DNA of 39,269 bases, taken from contig CAZAVY010000017.1 in the NCBI GenBank assembly GCA_964488685.1, positions 1 through 39,269 on the forward strand, given 5' to 3'. Position numbers and translations under genes: made by a program. Shown here piece by piece: positions 16,640 through 24,517 of this stretch. The number at the start of each line of letters is the position of its first letter. Position 1 is the first letter of the stretch. The notes under the pieces were generated by a model. That model made no database searches, was not told the origin of the DNA, and saw nothing but the letters and a program-made list of their open reading frames with translations. Origin of the DNA: GCA-001735895 sp964488685 (GTDB lineage: Bacteria > Pseudomonadota > Gammaproteobacteria > GCA-001735895).

Positions 16640-17224
16640 ATGGATAACGAAAAACTAAAGCCTATTCTCGAAGCCCTGTTTGCCGCCAGCGATAAACCGC
16701 TTTCGGTAAACCAGATATTCGAACTATTGGCGGGTGATATCGATCAGCCCGGCAAAGACGAAATCCGCAAGGCGATTCAGGAACTGGTGGAAAAGTATCA
16801 GCATAGCGGGTTCGAATTGAAACAGGTTGCATCGGGATTTCGGTTTCAGGTAAAAACGGATTTCGAAACCTGGATTGCGCGACTGTGGGAGCAAAAGCCC
16901 CCGCGCTACTCGCGGGCGCTGATGGAAACACTGGCCCTGATCGCTTATCGCCAACCGATTACGCGCGGTGAAATTGAAGATATTCGGGGCGTTAGTGTCA
17001 GCACCAACATGGTCAAGACCCTGCAGGAACGGGATTGGGTTAAGTCGCTGGGGCATAAAGAAGTGCCCGGCAGGCCGACCCTGTATGGCACCACGCGGGA
17101 GTTCCTCGATTACTTCAATTTGAAATCGCTCAACGAGCTTCCCACCCTGGCCGAAATTCGCGACCTGGATCAGTTTAATCCGGAATTTTCGTTCGAACAA
17201 AAAAATGAGGCGGCCGCGAACTAA
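16640..17224 (+). CDS. scpB: Segregation and condensation protein B
   Basis: The 194-residue tandem winged-helix protein has the opening KPILEALFAASDKPLSVNQI, the RFQVKTDFETWI strand, and the diagnostic ALMETLALIAYRQPITRGEIEDIRGV block (about 92-117). VPGRPTLYGTTREFLDYFNL closes the second wing, and a short acidic tail follows. ScpB dimers bind ScpA and regulate the SMC ATPase in chromosome segregation. The ATG lies right after the palindromic element, which leaves only TTAA between the element and the start and no recognisable Shine-Dalgarno apart from GG of the element's end (AAAGG about eight bases before). Confidence 0.95.
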   Translation: MDNEKLKPILEALFAASDKPLSVNQIFELLAGDIDQPGKDEIRKAIQELVEKYQHSGFELKQVASGFRFQVKTDFETWIARLWEQKPPRYSRALMETLALIAYRQPITRGEIEDIRGVSVSTNMVKTLQERDWVKSLGHKEVPGRPTLYGTTREFLDYFNLKSLNELPTLAEIRDLDQFNPEFSFEQKNEAAAN

Positions 17225-17258
17225 TGTCAATCACCCGACCGGCAATCCGGTAATTTTC

Positions 17259-17288
17259 CGTCATTCCGGCCCGGGGGCCGAAATGACG
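17259..17288. repeat. Palindromic GTCATTCCGGC-type repeat / possible terminator of scpB
   Basis: CGTCATT-C-CGGCCC and GGGCCG-A-AATGACG form a 13-bp stem with one mismatch and a GG loop. The sequence resembles the dispersed CGTCATTCC...GGAATGACG repeats common in Proteobacteria. It follows scpB by 34 bp and lacks a T-tract. Confidence 0.6.
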
Positions 17289-17337
17289 ATATACGGTGTT
17301 TCTGGACGGAGCCTGAATTGCATCTATACTCGGGTAG

Positions 17338-18300
17338 ATGCGATGTCTAGTTAAACTGATAGTTGTCTGTGCCTTGCTCGCGGCCTGTAGCGAACCGAAA
17401 CAGGCGCTCGATACCTGGATCCATGCCGACACCGGTTCCTACGGCGCCGCCATCAGTCCCGATGGCAGGCACCTGCTGACCGGTGAAATCGGTGGCTTCG
17501 CGCGGGTCTGGGACTTGCAAAGCAACCAGGTCAAGTACAGCCTACAGCACGAAGAAGGCAGTGCAGGCGGAATAATATCAGCCGCTTTTTCCGCGACCGG
17601 AAATGTGCTGGTGACGGTCGAGCAAAACTCGATTGCGCGCTGGTCGGTTGAATCGGGTCGACTCACGGGTTACTGGTTGTGGCCTAATCTGACCGATGTC
17701 GCGGTTTCTGCGAATGGACGCTACGCACTTATCGGCAGCAAGGACAACCAGGCGGTGTATTTTGATATGGTTCAGGGTCAGATGCGTTACGTATTTCCCC
17801 ATCACGAAAAAGTCACCAGCGTGGCGCTTTCGAAAGACGGGCGTTTCGCGTTAACCGGCGCCGACGACTGGCATGCCAGCCTGTGGGAATTGAGTAGCGG
17901 TGAACATCGCTGGTCGAAAAACCTGAAGTATAAAATTTCTCTGGTGGCGCTTTCCGACGACGGAGAGTTCGCCCTGGCGAACGCCCATATCGGAGACGCG
18001 CATATTTTTGCGACTCGCGGCAAAGGCAGCCTGGTTTCGCGTCTCGATGAAATCAAGATGACGCTGGTGTCGGCCGATTTTTCCGATGACAACCGTATTC
18101 TCGCCACTGGTAGAGCCGCCAAGGCAATCGATATCTGGGAAGTCGCCAGCGGCAAGCGTCGCGAAACCTGGCAGCCGAAGGTCAAGCACAGGGTACAACC
18201 GGACTCCGCCACCATCCTCGACCTGAAACTCGATGCCAACGCCAAAACCCTGATATCCGAATCCTCGGCCGGCATCGGCCAACGCTGGGCCATCAACTGA
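17338..18300 (+). CDS. WD40-like beta-propeller lipoprotein
   Basis: The 320-residue protein has a lipoprotein signal with LAAC (Cys 17), so it is probably periplasmic and lipid-anchored. The rest is a run of WD-type repeats of about 40 residues. The recurring pattern is S.DGR.LLTG.....RVWDLQSN (ISPDGRHLLTGE, LSKDGRFALTGADD..ASLWELSSG, FSDDNRILATGRAA..IDIWEVASG), consistent with a seven-blade propeller. Such proteins serve as interaction scaffolds; no partner is evident. The gene is flanked on each side by a GTCATCCCGG-type palindrome. It is not part of scpAB (113 bp gap) nor of rluB (101 bp gap) by clear signals. Confidence 0.82.
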   Translation: MRCLVKLIVVCALLAACSEPKQALDTWIHADTGSYGAAISPDGRHLLTGEIGGFARVWDLQSNQVKYSLQHEEGSAGGIISAAFSATGNVLVTVEQNSIARWSVESGRLTGYWLWPNLTDVAVSANGRYALIGSKDNQAVYFDMVQGQMRYVFPHHEKVTSVALSKDGRFALTGADDWHASLWELSSGEHRWSKNLKYKISLVALSDDGEFALANAHIGDAHIFATRGKGSLVSRLDEIKMTLVSADFSDDNRILATGRAAKAIDIWEVASGKRRETWQPKVKHRVQPDSATILDLKLDANAKTLISESSAGIGQRWAIN

Positions 18301-18313
18301 CAAAGCAACCGGC

Positions 18314-18335
18314 ATCCCGGCCCCCGAGCCGGGAT
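18314..18335. repeat. Palindromic repeat after the propeller gene
   Basis: ATCCCGGC and GCCGGGAT form a perfect 8-bp stem around CCCCGA, resembling the palindrome at 17259-17288. It could act as a transcript 3' end but has no T-run. Confidence 0.55.
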
Positions 18336-18401
18336 CTTGCAAAGGCGGCGCGCTATAAAGTTTCCCGCTAAAACAAACCCGGCTCCGGTATAATCTCCCA
18401 A

Positions 18402-19181
18402 ATGGAGCGAATACAGAAATATCTGGCCAACCAGGGTACCGGATCGAGACGCCAGATCGACGCGATGCTGCAACAGGGGCGCATCAGCGTCAACGGCAGG
18501 ACCGCAAAACCGGGTGATCAGATCGATGGCCGGGAAAAAGTTGCCATCGATGGCAAACTGCTGCGCCTGCAGCGGCACCCGGCCAAGCCAAAGATACTGA
18601 TGTACCACAAGCCGATCGGTGAAGTCTGCACGCGCTCGGACCCGCAAGGTCGCGAAGAGGTCTATCAAAACCTGCCGCGATTGAACCAGGGACGCTGGGT
18701 CGGTATCGGGCGGCTCGATATTAATACCAGTGGCTTGCTGTTGTTTACCAGTGACGGTGAACTGGCAAACCGGCTGATGCACCCCTGTTACCAGGTGGAA
18801 CGCGAATACGCGGTGCGAGTGCATGGCGCGGTGACCAACGAAATGTTGCAGCAACTGCGCGCCGGGGTCGAACTCGAAGATGGCCCCGCGCATTTCGATG
18901 ATATCCTCGACTCGGGCGGTTCCGGCAGCAATCACTGGTATCACGTGGTATTGAAAGAAGGTCGTAATCGTGAAGTGCGGCGTCTCTGGGAAGCGGTCGG
19001 GGTCGTAGTCAGCCGTCTGGTGCGGGTGCGCTACGATCACTTCAAGTTGCCGAAATGGTTAAAACCCGGTAAATCCCGATTTCTGGATGAGGACGTGGTA
19101 ACCCGGGTTTATCAACGGCTCGGTCTGAATAAGCAAAACATCGCGCCTGGCAGGGAAAGACGCCTGCGTCGGGGAAATTGA
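18402..19181 (+). CDS. rluB: 23S rRNA pseudouridine(2605) synthase
   Basis: The 259-residue protein opens with an S4 RNA-binding domain (MERIQKYLANQGTGSRRQID, residues 1-60) followed by the RsuA/RluB catalytic domain. The motif GRLDINTSGLLLFTSDGELANRL (about 106-128) contains the catalytic Asp in RLD. KEGRNREVRRLWEAVG (about 187-202) is the conserved C-terminal block that distinguishes RluB/RluE/RsuA. RluB makes pseudouridine 2605 in 23S rRNA. Adjacency to scpB, with the propeller gene between, is the usual scpAB-rluB neighbourhood. The long basic tail of some RluB proteins is absent here apart from RERRLRRGN. Its stop overlaps the next gene's ATG by one base. Confidence 0.93.
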   Translation: MERIQKYLANQGTGSRRQIDAMLQQGRISVNGRTAKPGDQIDGREKVAIDGKLLRLQRHPAKPKILMYHKPIGEVCTRSDPQGREEVYQNLPRLNQGRWVGIGRLDINTSGLLLFTSDGELANRLMHPCYQVEREYAVRVHGAVTNEMLQQLRAGVELEDGPAHFDDILDSGGSGSNHWYHVVLKEGRNREVRRLWEAVGVVVSRLVRVRYDHFKLPKWLKPGKSRFLDEDVVTRVYQRLGLNKQNIAPGRERRLRRGN

Positions 19182-19621
19182 TGGCTTCGAAGCGTATCTC
19201 CGGACTTTGCCAGTCGTTTCTTCCCGCTGAATTTGAGCTGGTAAAGCGTATGGCGCCCGGCATTCAGAGATTTCTTGAACAGAATCTACCCGAAGGGGTT
19301 AATAAATGTGTCACCTTGCTTACTTTGAACCAACATGAAATCGTGATTGCGGCGAATAGTCCGATGGTGGCAAATTACCTGCGTTTGCACGGCAAGGAGA
19401 TTCGCCAGCAATTACGTGAAACCTTTAATCTCGAACAATCGTTGCGATTCCGCACCATTCCGGATTCACTTTTAAAACTTGAAAAGCAAACTGCGTTGCG
19501 CCAACCGGAGCCGGTTGGCACGCACTCGATCGAGGCGCTCGAAGCTAACGCGAAATGGATCGAGGATGAAGATTTGAAAGCGGCGATGCTATCCCTGGCG
19601 GAGAGCCTTAAATCGAACTAG
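19181..19621 (+). CDS. DUF721 / DciA-like protein
   Basis: The 146-residue protein has the DUF721 pattern. An N-terminal helical part is followed by a strand-rich unit, VTLLTLNQHEIVIAANSPMVANYLRLHGKEI (about residues 43-73), in which the N-S-P..A..LR core is typical. A polar C-terminal tail follows. DciA is the ancestral bacterial helicase operator that loads DnaB where DnaC is absent. The match is to the short gammaproteobacterial form and is moderate. I use the ATG at 19181 that overlaps the rluB stop (TGATG) over the in-frame TTG just before it. The stop TAG is built from TA of the target site and the first G of the adjoining miniature element. Confidence 0.62.
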   Translation: MASKRISGLCQSFLPAEFELVKRMAPGIQRFLEQNLPEGVNKCVTLLTLNQHEIVIAANSPMVANYLRLHGKEIRQQLRETFNLEQSLRFRTIPDSLLKLEKQTALRQPEPVGTHSIEALEANAKWIEDEDLKAAMLSLAESLKSN

Positions 19622-19782
19622 GCGTCTGTCGGACTTAGGGTGTCGTAGCGAGGGGAAGGCATTTTTAGTCAGTTTTTTCTATCGAATGAGGCGAATAGCC
19701 ACTCATATTCAACGAATTGGATAGGGAAATCTGGCCAAAAAGCCTTTTCCGCAGTAGATTTATCCTAAGTCCGACAGACTCC
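19621..19782. mobile_element. MITE with 19-bp terminal inverted repeats and TA duplication
   Basis: Ends are GGCGTCTGTCGGACTTAGG (19621-19639) and the complement of GGAGTCTGTCGGACTTAGG (19764-19782), with one mismatch. TA flanks both sides (19619-19620 and 19783-19784), and removing the element restores CTAG. The interior is also palindromic: GGGGAAGGC-ATTTTT pairs with AAAAAGCCTTTTCC, with a central GAATGAG...CTCATATTC hairpin. No reading frame is present. CTAG targeting with TA duplication is the known habit of IS630/Tc1-mariner transposases, so a non-autonomous relative of that superfamily is inferred. Confidence 0.8.
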
Positions 19783-20543
19783 TAGGCCGTTGATTTTCGG
19801 CTTGCGTTGAGGATGTCGGCATACAGGTTGTTGTAAACGATTTTACCTGCCGCGATCGCCGGGATCGCGAGAATGACCCCCAGGGTGCCAAACAGGCTTC
19901 CGATAACCAAAATGCCGAGAATAACCGATACCGGATGCAAGTTGACGGCATTAGCGATTATTCTGGGTATTACGATGACATTGTCAATGATCTGCGCGAC
20001 TATGATAACCAGTACGCTGAGGTACAGGATCGACGGATCGAAAGGTGACATTGCCGCGCCCACGAGCATGCTCAGTACCATTGAAATAATCGGCCCGAGG
20101 TAAGGCGCCAGGTTCAGAACCCCGCTAATACAGGCCATTAGTATCGGTATATCGAGTCCGATAAAACTAAACCCGATTGCGCATACCGTCGCCATCACCA
20201 GCGACTGCAACATGACGCCGCGCGTGTAGGCTTGTAGCTGCGTAGTGACGTTGTGATAGATAAGCCAGCCAAGCTCGAAACGGGAGTTCGGTAACCAGTC
20301 CATCAAGTTGTTACCTACCCGCTTGAAATCCTTGAGCAGGTAGTAAGTCAAGAATGGCACCAGTATGAAAACAACGAGTATATTGATCAGGCTGTTGGAG
20401 GCACCGATCAAGGCGCTGCGTCCTACCGAAGAGAATTGCGCCAGTACCGATTGCATGATTTCTGAAAAGTCGAGATCAACGCCTATATCCGCGGAGAGTT
20501 TAGTGCCGAAAGGGGATAGAAACTGTTCCAACTGAGCCGCCAT
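19782..20543 (-). pseudogene. 5'-truncated AI-2E / PerM-type permease
   Basis: The 253-residue remainder from the ATG at 20543 matches the second two thirds of the AI-2E transporter family. It has SLINILVVFILVPFLTYYLLKDFKRV, then the TTQLQAYTRGVMLQSLVMA amphipathic and membrane segment, several membrane helices, and the family's diagnostic IPRIIANAVNLHPVSVILG (compare EAVNLHPL in PerM). The first two to three membrane helices, about 110-130 residues, are missing. Instead the frame runs upstream into non-homologous sequence (to 20675) that in another frame encodes a piece of a different protein. The gene is either a pseudogene or a shortened permease of unknown ability. The stop TAG coincides with the edge of the MITE. 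Confidence 0.72.
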
Positions 20544-20677
20544 TCGAGCGCTGCCGACAGGTTCATCAGGAATCGTGCGCCGAGGCGAGGCTGTTGTTCG
20601 ATCCATTCCTCGAGGTCCTGTTTCAGAAAGTAAACCAGCCGCGACGTGGAGACCGCGATCGCGCGCGAATAGCACAA
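20531..20677 (-). pseudogene. Remnant of a cyclic-nucleotide-binding-domain protein
   Basis: Read from 20677 (TTG, preceded two codons upstream by TAG), the frame encodes SRAIAVSTSRLVYF, then DLEEWIEQQPRLGARFL and MNLSAALEWRL. This resembles the last strand and C-helix of a Crp-type cNMP-binding domain. Similarity stops at about 20531-20537, exactly where permease homology begins in the overlapping frame, and the reading frame ends at 20483. About 45 residues remain, so it is a decayed or recombined fragment. The family call rests on pattern recognition only. Confidence 0.5.
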
Positions 20678-21221
20678 GGTCTATCCGAAGCGACTCTGAC
20701 GGGTCGTATCAGAATTTTCTGGTGATAAAATGAAGAAGCGGTTTCGGCCCGGAGTCAAAATTAAAGTTAAGTTTTGTATTCAAGAACTATTCAGTTGTTT
20801 GAATTGAGAGACACCCCTGATTATTTCGATGGGAGCGAATGTTAATTCGATTTACTGCCCGTTGGTGGACTAAGTTCGGTACTTGTTTTACCTTACCAAT
20901 TCAAAAAAGAAGCGATTGGCAATATGAGTACCCCATCCTCCCGGGGAGCTTGCATTGCCGGAAATATATTAAACACCTGGTGCCGGGGCGCACTCCTTAA
21001 ATTCTAAATACGTGCTTAACTTGGCAAGACATGGTTTTAAATTGCGGATAGGGTATTGTGAGTTCTCCTGTTTCAAGAACTTCGAGCATCGGTGCAACCA
21101 GCTGTGCCCGCAATCCGTAGACTACGGTTGCTTGTATCGCAGACAGGGGAAGCCGACACAATCACACTGGAACTCGATTCCATTGGCCCGGTGATTACGC
21201 GCATATGCCCTGTTTTGACCT
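20678..21221. other. Degenerate non-coding stretch before the Omp85-like gene
   Basis: These 544 bp show no credible gene. Reading frames are short and unlike any family I know. A small CCGTAG-A-CTACGG palindrome lies near 21115-21127. Together with the truncated permease and the domain remnant, the region looks like the scar of a deletion or rearrangement. It must also hold the promoter of the downstream gene, which I cannot pinpoint. Confidence 0.5.
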
Positions 21222-22871
21222 ATGTCTTTGATCCCCGGACTGAGTAAAGCCATCGTTTTTTTCCGAAAATGCCTGCATCACGCATGGGTCGGCGGCCTGG
21301 TTTTAGTGTTTCTGGCAGTACCGGAATATTTATCGGCGCAAGAATGTGGCGACGATGGCCCAACTTTCGAAGGGATGAGAATCTTCGAGATTTCCATCGA
21401 CAACGGCGACATTTTCGACCGGGAGCAGGAACAACAGAATTTATTGATTCACAGGTGGGCCAACAAACTACACATAAAGACCCGGCGGAAAACAATAGAA
21501 GATCAACTCCTGTTCGAATTGCAGGATGAGTATAACGAGCCATTGGTGAAGGAAGCAGAGCGCCTGTTACGTTCTCGAAATTATATCCATGAGGCCAAAA
21601 TTACGACAGAAATAGTATGCGGGAAAGGCGTGAGACTAACCGTTGCAACTACCGATAACTGGACCTTGACGCCCGGTATAACGGTCAGCCGTTCCGGAGG
21701 GGAGACGCGCACTGCCTTCGAAATCGAAGAGTCAAACCTGATGGGTCTGGGATCCGAGCTGAAGATCTTGTCAGAGTCCGACGAAGACAGGGACTCAGCC
21801 GCGATCGTCTTCAGGGATCCCAATTGGTTCGGGGATTTCAAGATCCTGAAACTGGAGATTGCCGACAACAGTGACGGGCACCTCTACCAGGCCAGCCTGG
21901 TGCGCCCGTTTGTTCAACTGGATTCAAACTACGCCTGGCTGGTAAAGCTGTCTTCGCTTGAGCGCGAAAATCCGATTTACGAACAGGGTGACGTGGTTGG
22001 CGAAGTGGGCGAGGAAAGCGAATCGATACAGCTCGCATACGGATGGTCAGAAGGTCTGGTCGACAATTCGGTTTCGAGATACAGCCTGGGGTGGATTGCC
22101 AACAAGCTGAGGTTTACTACGGTTGACGACCCGAGTATCGAATTACCGGAATCGGTCGATAAATACTACCCTTATTTCGAATACGAGTTTTTACAGGTTA
22201 AGTATGCAGAAAAAATAAACTTCCTGGTGATGGGGGTGACCGAGGACATCAAGCTTGGCAACAGCTGGAAATACAGGATCGGATGGAAGGACGACGCTTA
22301 TGGCCCGACCCAGGAAGGGTATATATTTGCGTTTGAATATAACTTTGGTAGTTTCATTTCAACGAATACCCTGGCACTTTTTGACCTGCGGATGGAACAG
22401 GAATCCAATAGCACAATAGATGATACCGGTTTCCTTGAAGTCGATGGCAGGCTATACAACTATCGCGATGAAAATAACAGTTATCTGTTTGGGGCCAGGC
22501 TAGAAGCAGCGCAAAACCCCGAGCTGTTTGATCGAATAGAAATCGGTGGAGATTCTGGGTTAAAGGGATATCCAGTCCGGTTTCAAAATGGGAACCGGGC
22601 CTTGACGCTTTCAGCGGAGCGGCGGGTTTATTTCAATGCCTACCTCTGGCAACTGCTAAAATTCGGTTTTGCGGTTTTTGCCGAAGTGGGCTCGGCCTGG
22701 GATAGTGGTGATAACCCTGTCTGGCTTAGCGATGTTGGCGCCGGTGTTCGACTGGTATCGACCCGTCAATCCAATGCCAAGGTGCTGAATATCGATATTG
22801 CATTTCCTCTCAGCGAGCGTGATCAGATCGATGACTACCAGTTATTTATCAAGGCAAAGAGCCAGTTTTAA
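21222..22871 (+). CDS. Omp85-superfamily outer-membrane protein (POTRA plus barrel)
   Basis: The 549-residue protein has a signal peptide (h-region GGLVLVFLAVP, cleavage near LSA-QE). A POTRA-like segment (about 75-120) contains the EAERLLRSRNYI motif common to BamA/TamA-type POTRAs. After it comes a C-terminal 16-strand-type barrel with SNLMGLGSEL and DPNWFG, the GDSGLKGYP motif (about 445-453) equivalent to the VRGF/lid-lock loop, and a terminal Phe (KAKSQF). With only one obvious POTRA it is neither BamA nor TamA, but a shorter family member. It probably inserts or exports a specific partner or lipid. It stands alone between the decayed region and tRNA-Asn. Confidence 0.75.
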   Translation: MSLIPGLSKAIVFFRKCLHHAWVGGLVLVFLAVPEYLSAQECGDDGPTFEGMRIFEISIDNGDIFDREQEQQNLLIHRWANKLHIKTRRKTIEDQLLFELQDEYNEPLVKEAERLLRSRNYIHEAKITTEIVCGKGVRLTVATTDNWTLTPGITVSRSGGETRTAFEIEESNLMGLGSELKILSESDEDRDSAAIVFRDPNWFGDFKILKLEIADNSDGHLYQASLVRPFVQLDSNYAWLVKLSSLERENPIYEQGDVVGEVGEESESIQLAYGWSEGLVDNSVSRYSLGWIANKLRFTTVDDPSIELPESVDKYYPYFEYEFLQVKYAEKINFLVMGVTEDIKLGNSWKYRIGWKDDAYGPTQEGYIFAFEYNFGSFISTNTLALFDLRMEQESNSTIDDTGFLEVDGRLYNYRDENNSYLFGARLEAAQNPELFDRIEIGGDSGLKGYPVRFQNGNRALTLSAERRVYFNAYLWQLLKFGFAVFAEVGSAWDSGDNPVWLSDVGAGVRLVSTRQSNAKVLNIDIAFPLSERDQIDDYQLFIKAKSQF

Positions 22872-23086
22872 CGACAGACTATGTCGGTTAGACCAGCCTG
22901 TCGATCCTGGTCACAGGTATCTTGTTCCAACAAAGATAACACCCGTTAGCTGGCCCCGGTCAATAGCCAAAACGACTCCGCACCGGAAATGGCAAAAGTA
23001 TTTTGCAGGATATCCAGGATTCAAATTCGGTGCCGATGTATTGCACCTTAGTTGCGGTTTAGTGGACTAACTTGTATGGGGAAATA

Positions 23087-23104
23087 AGTTACTTCCATGT
23101 AACT
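23087..23104 (-). terminator. Weak hairpin downstream of tRNA-Asn
   Basis: On the - strand AGTTAC-ATGGAA-GTAACT forms a 6-bp stem 13 bp after the tRNA CCA end, followed by TATTTCCCC. It is a weak candidate for the 3' end of the tRNA transcript. Confidence 0.3.
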
Positions 23105-23116
23105 CATTGTTTTATA

Positions 23117-23192
23117 TGGCTCCCCGGCCCGGGCTCGAACCAGGGACCCAATGATTAACAGTCATTTGCTCTACCAACTGAGCTACCGGGGA
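23117..23192 (-). tRNA. tRNA-Asn (GTT)
   Basis: This 76-nt gene on the - strand folds into a standard cloverleaf. The acceptor stem is TCCCCGG/CCGGGGA with discriminator G and an encoded CCA. The D-arm is GCTC-AGTTGGTA-GAGC, the anticodon loop CTGTTAA has anticodon GTT, and the T-arm contains GGTTCGAGCC. It decodes AAC and AAU. Confidence 0.96.
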
Positions 23193-23205
23193 ACAGAGGT
23201 TGCGT

Positions 23206-23234
23206 ATACTAAATGAATAAAAATAATACAGCAA
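23206..23234 (-). promoter_or_regulatory. Candidate tRNA-Asn promoter
   Basis: On the - strand TTGCTG (23229-23234) and TAGTAT (23206-23211) are spaced by 17 bp, placing initiation a few bases before the mature tRNA. A perfect TTGACA lies further upstream (23241-23246) but has no -10 at normal spacing. Confidence 0.35.
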
Positions 23235-23270
23235 CCATTGTGTCAAGCTCGATTTTTGAGTCGGAGCGGC

Positions 23271-24401
23271 TCAATTGCGCTGTTGATCGAGCGGGTCATA
23301 CTCCTTGCCGCAGGTACGCGCGCAGATCGCCAGTTTGCCTTCGGCGATTGAGTCATGGTTCCAGCTCTGCGGGATCGCCTGCTGAAACAGGGGACCTTCT
23401 ATGACGGTTTTAAGTCCATTACTTTTGGCATCCAGTGCCGGGCTGCCGCCATACTGATTTACCAGGTCTGCAAATTGCCGACGCTCCGAAGTGCTGGCCT
23501 CGCTAAACACGGCTCCGAGCCAGCAACAGGGCAGCGCATAGCCTTGCGCGGACAGGTATATCTTGCGTTTGCGACCGGCCACCTTGCAGCGGATCTCCAC
23601 CTTGTCAAGGTAGGTCTGGTATTCGCCGTAGCGTTGTTTGACTCGTTCGAGACTGCCGAAAGCGGGGTTCAGGTAATCCGGATTGGTCGGTTGTTCCAGC
23701 CAGTATTCAAAGCGACCTTTTTTATCCTGCACCTCGAAGCGATCCGAAGTTTCCAACTCCCCGTTGCTTAGAAAGCGCCCGGTCTTGCGCACGAAAAATT
23801 CTTCGAACCCCATATCCTGCGCCAGCTTTCGAGCAGTTTCGACCTGGTGTTCGTTGTGTTTGAAAACAAGGAAGTCCCACTCTGCACGCCCTCCAGCTTC
23901 GATAAATGCGGCGGCACTACGCAGGATGGTTTTCCAGTCGGTGCCCCGGCGATAGAGATGATTGGTATCTTCAAGCCCGTCGATACCAAAACGCAGGTAG
24001 TGGGGGCCCTGTTTCATGACCCGGGCCAGCTCGCGCCACCATTGCGGTCGCCTGGCCGAACCATTGGTATGCAGGCACAGGTTGAGTTCCGGTCCATTTT
24101 CGCGCAGGTAGCGGAAAACGTCGATGCAGTCTTTAGCGACGATAGGGTCGCCATAATTGCCGCAGGCATAAATGCGCTTCAACTGGCGGATGAAATCCGG
24201 TTGCAGTATGGCCTTGATATCGGCAAGCGACATTTCACTTAACGGCATATCGGGATTGAGTGCGCCACCATGGATATTGCGCGCGCACATCGGGCAGGCC
24301 GCATTACAGCGGTGGGTTAGCTCCAGGTGAACGATTCGCACTTGTTCGTAATGGTAGAGCGGTGATGGCCTGACGGCGATCGATTCTGCGGTAGAACTCA
24401 T
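23271..24401 (-). CDS. Radical SAM protein with SPASM/twitch-like C-terminus
   Basis: The 376-residue protein has the radical SAM cluster motif C-x3-C-x2-C at Cys 32, 36 and 39 in HRCNAACPMC. The SAM-binding region follows, with a GNYGDPIVAKD segment in place of the GGE/GGEP strand. The C-terminal third has additional cysteines (RCKVAGRKR, ALPCCWLG, ICARTCGKEYDPL) consistent with an auxiliary Fe-S cluster of the SPASM/twitch type. Such enzymes modify peptides or small molecules, often RiPP precursors, but no precursor peptide or partner gene is visible nearby; the aminotransferase downstream of its start is on the same strand 111 bp away. The substrate is unknown. Confidence 0.8.
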   Translation of the reverse strand: MSSTAESIAVRPSPLYHYEQVRIVHLELTHRCNAACPMCARNIHGGALNPDMPLSEMSLADIKAILQPDFIRQLKRIYACGNYGDPIVAKDCIDVFRYLRENGPELNLCLHTNGSARRPQWWRELARVMKQGPHYLRFGIDGLEDTNHLYRRGTDWKTILRSAAAFIEAGGRAEWDFLVFKHNEHQVETARKLAQDMGFEEFFVRKTGRFLSNGELETSDRFEVQDKKGRFEYWLEQPTNPDYLNPAFGSLERVKQRYGEYQTYLDKVEIRCKVAGRKRKIYLSAQGYALPCCWLGAVFSEASTSERRQFADLVNQYGGSPALDAKSNGLKTVIEGPLFQQAIPQSWNHDSIAEGKLAICARTCGKEYDPLDQQRN

Positions 24402-24482
24402 GGGTCCAGGGTCGGAAGATTGATTACTTGAAGTTGGACCCGGTAGCCTAAAACGAGTTCGACTTAATTGAAAGCTCGATCG

Positions 24483-24517
24483 GTTAACCCGGCGACAATA
24501 TATGTCGGCGGGTTAAC
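24483..24517. terminator. Hairpin spanning the stop of the aminotransferase gene
   Basis: GTTAACCCG-G-CGACA and TGTCG-G-CGGGTTAAC form a 14-bp stem with one central mismatch and an ATATA loop. The TAA stop of the aminotransferase gene is inside the stem. There is no T-tract, so it may protect the transcript 3' end and not terminate by itself. Confidence 0.45.

Noticed and set aside
17802..19040. A 412-codon open frame on the - strand
   Set aside because: It is antisense to the propeller and rluB genes, which have clear domain signatures; the long frame is a by-product of GC-rich codon use and has no recognisable domain.
21012..21194. 60-codon frame in the degenerate region
   Set aside because: No ribosome-binding site, no family similarity, Cys/His-rich composition typical of random frames.
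20865..23073. GTGGACTAAGTT / GTGGACTAACTT as direct repeats flanking the Omp85-like gene
   Set aside because: Only 12 bp with one mismatch, no inverted ends or transposase nearby; chance is sufficient.
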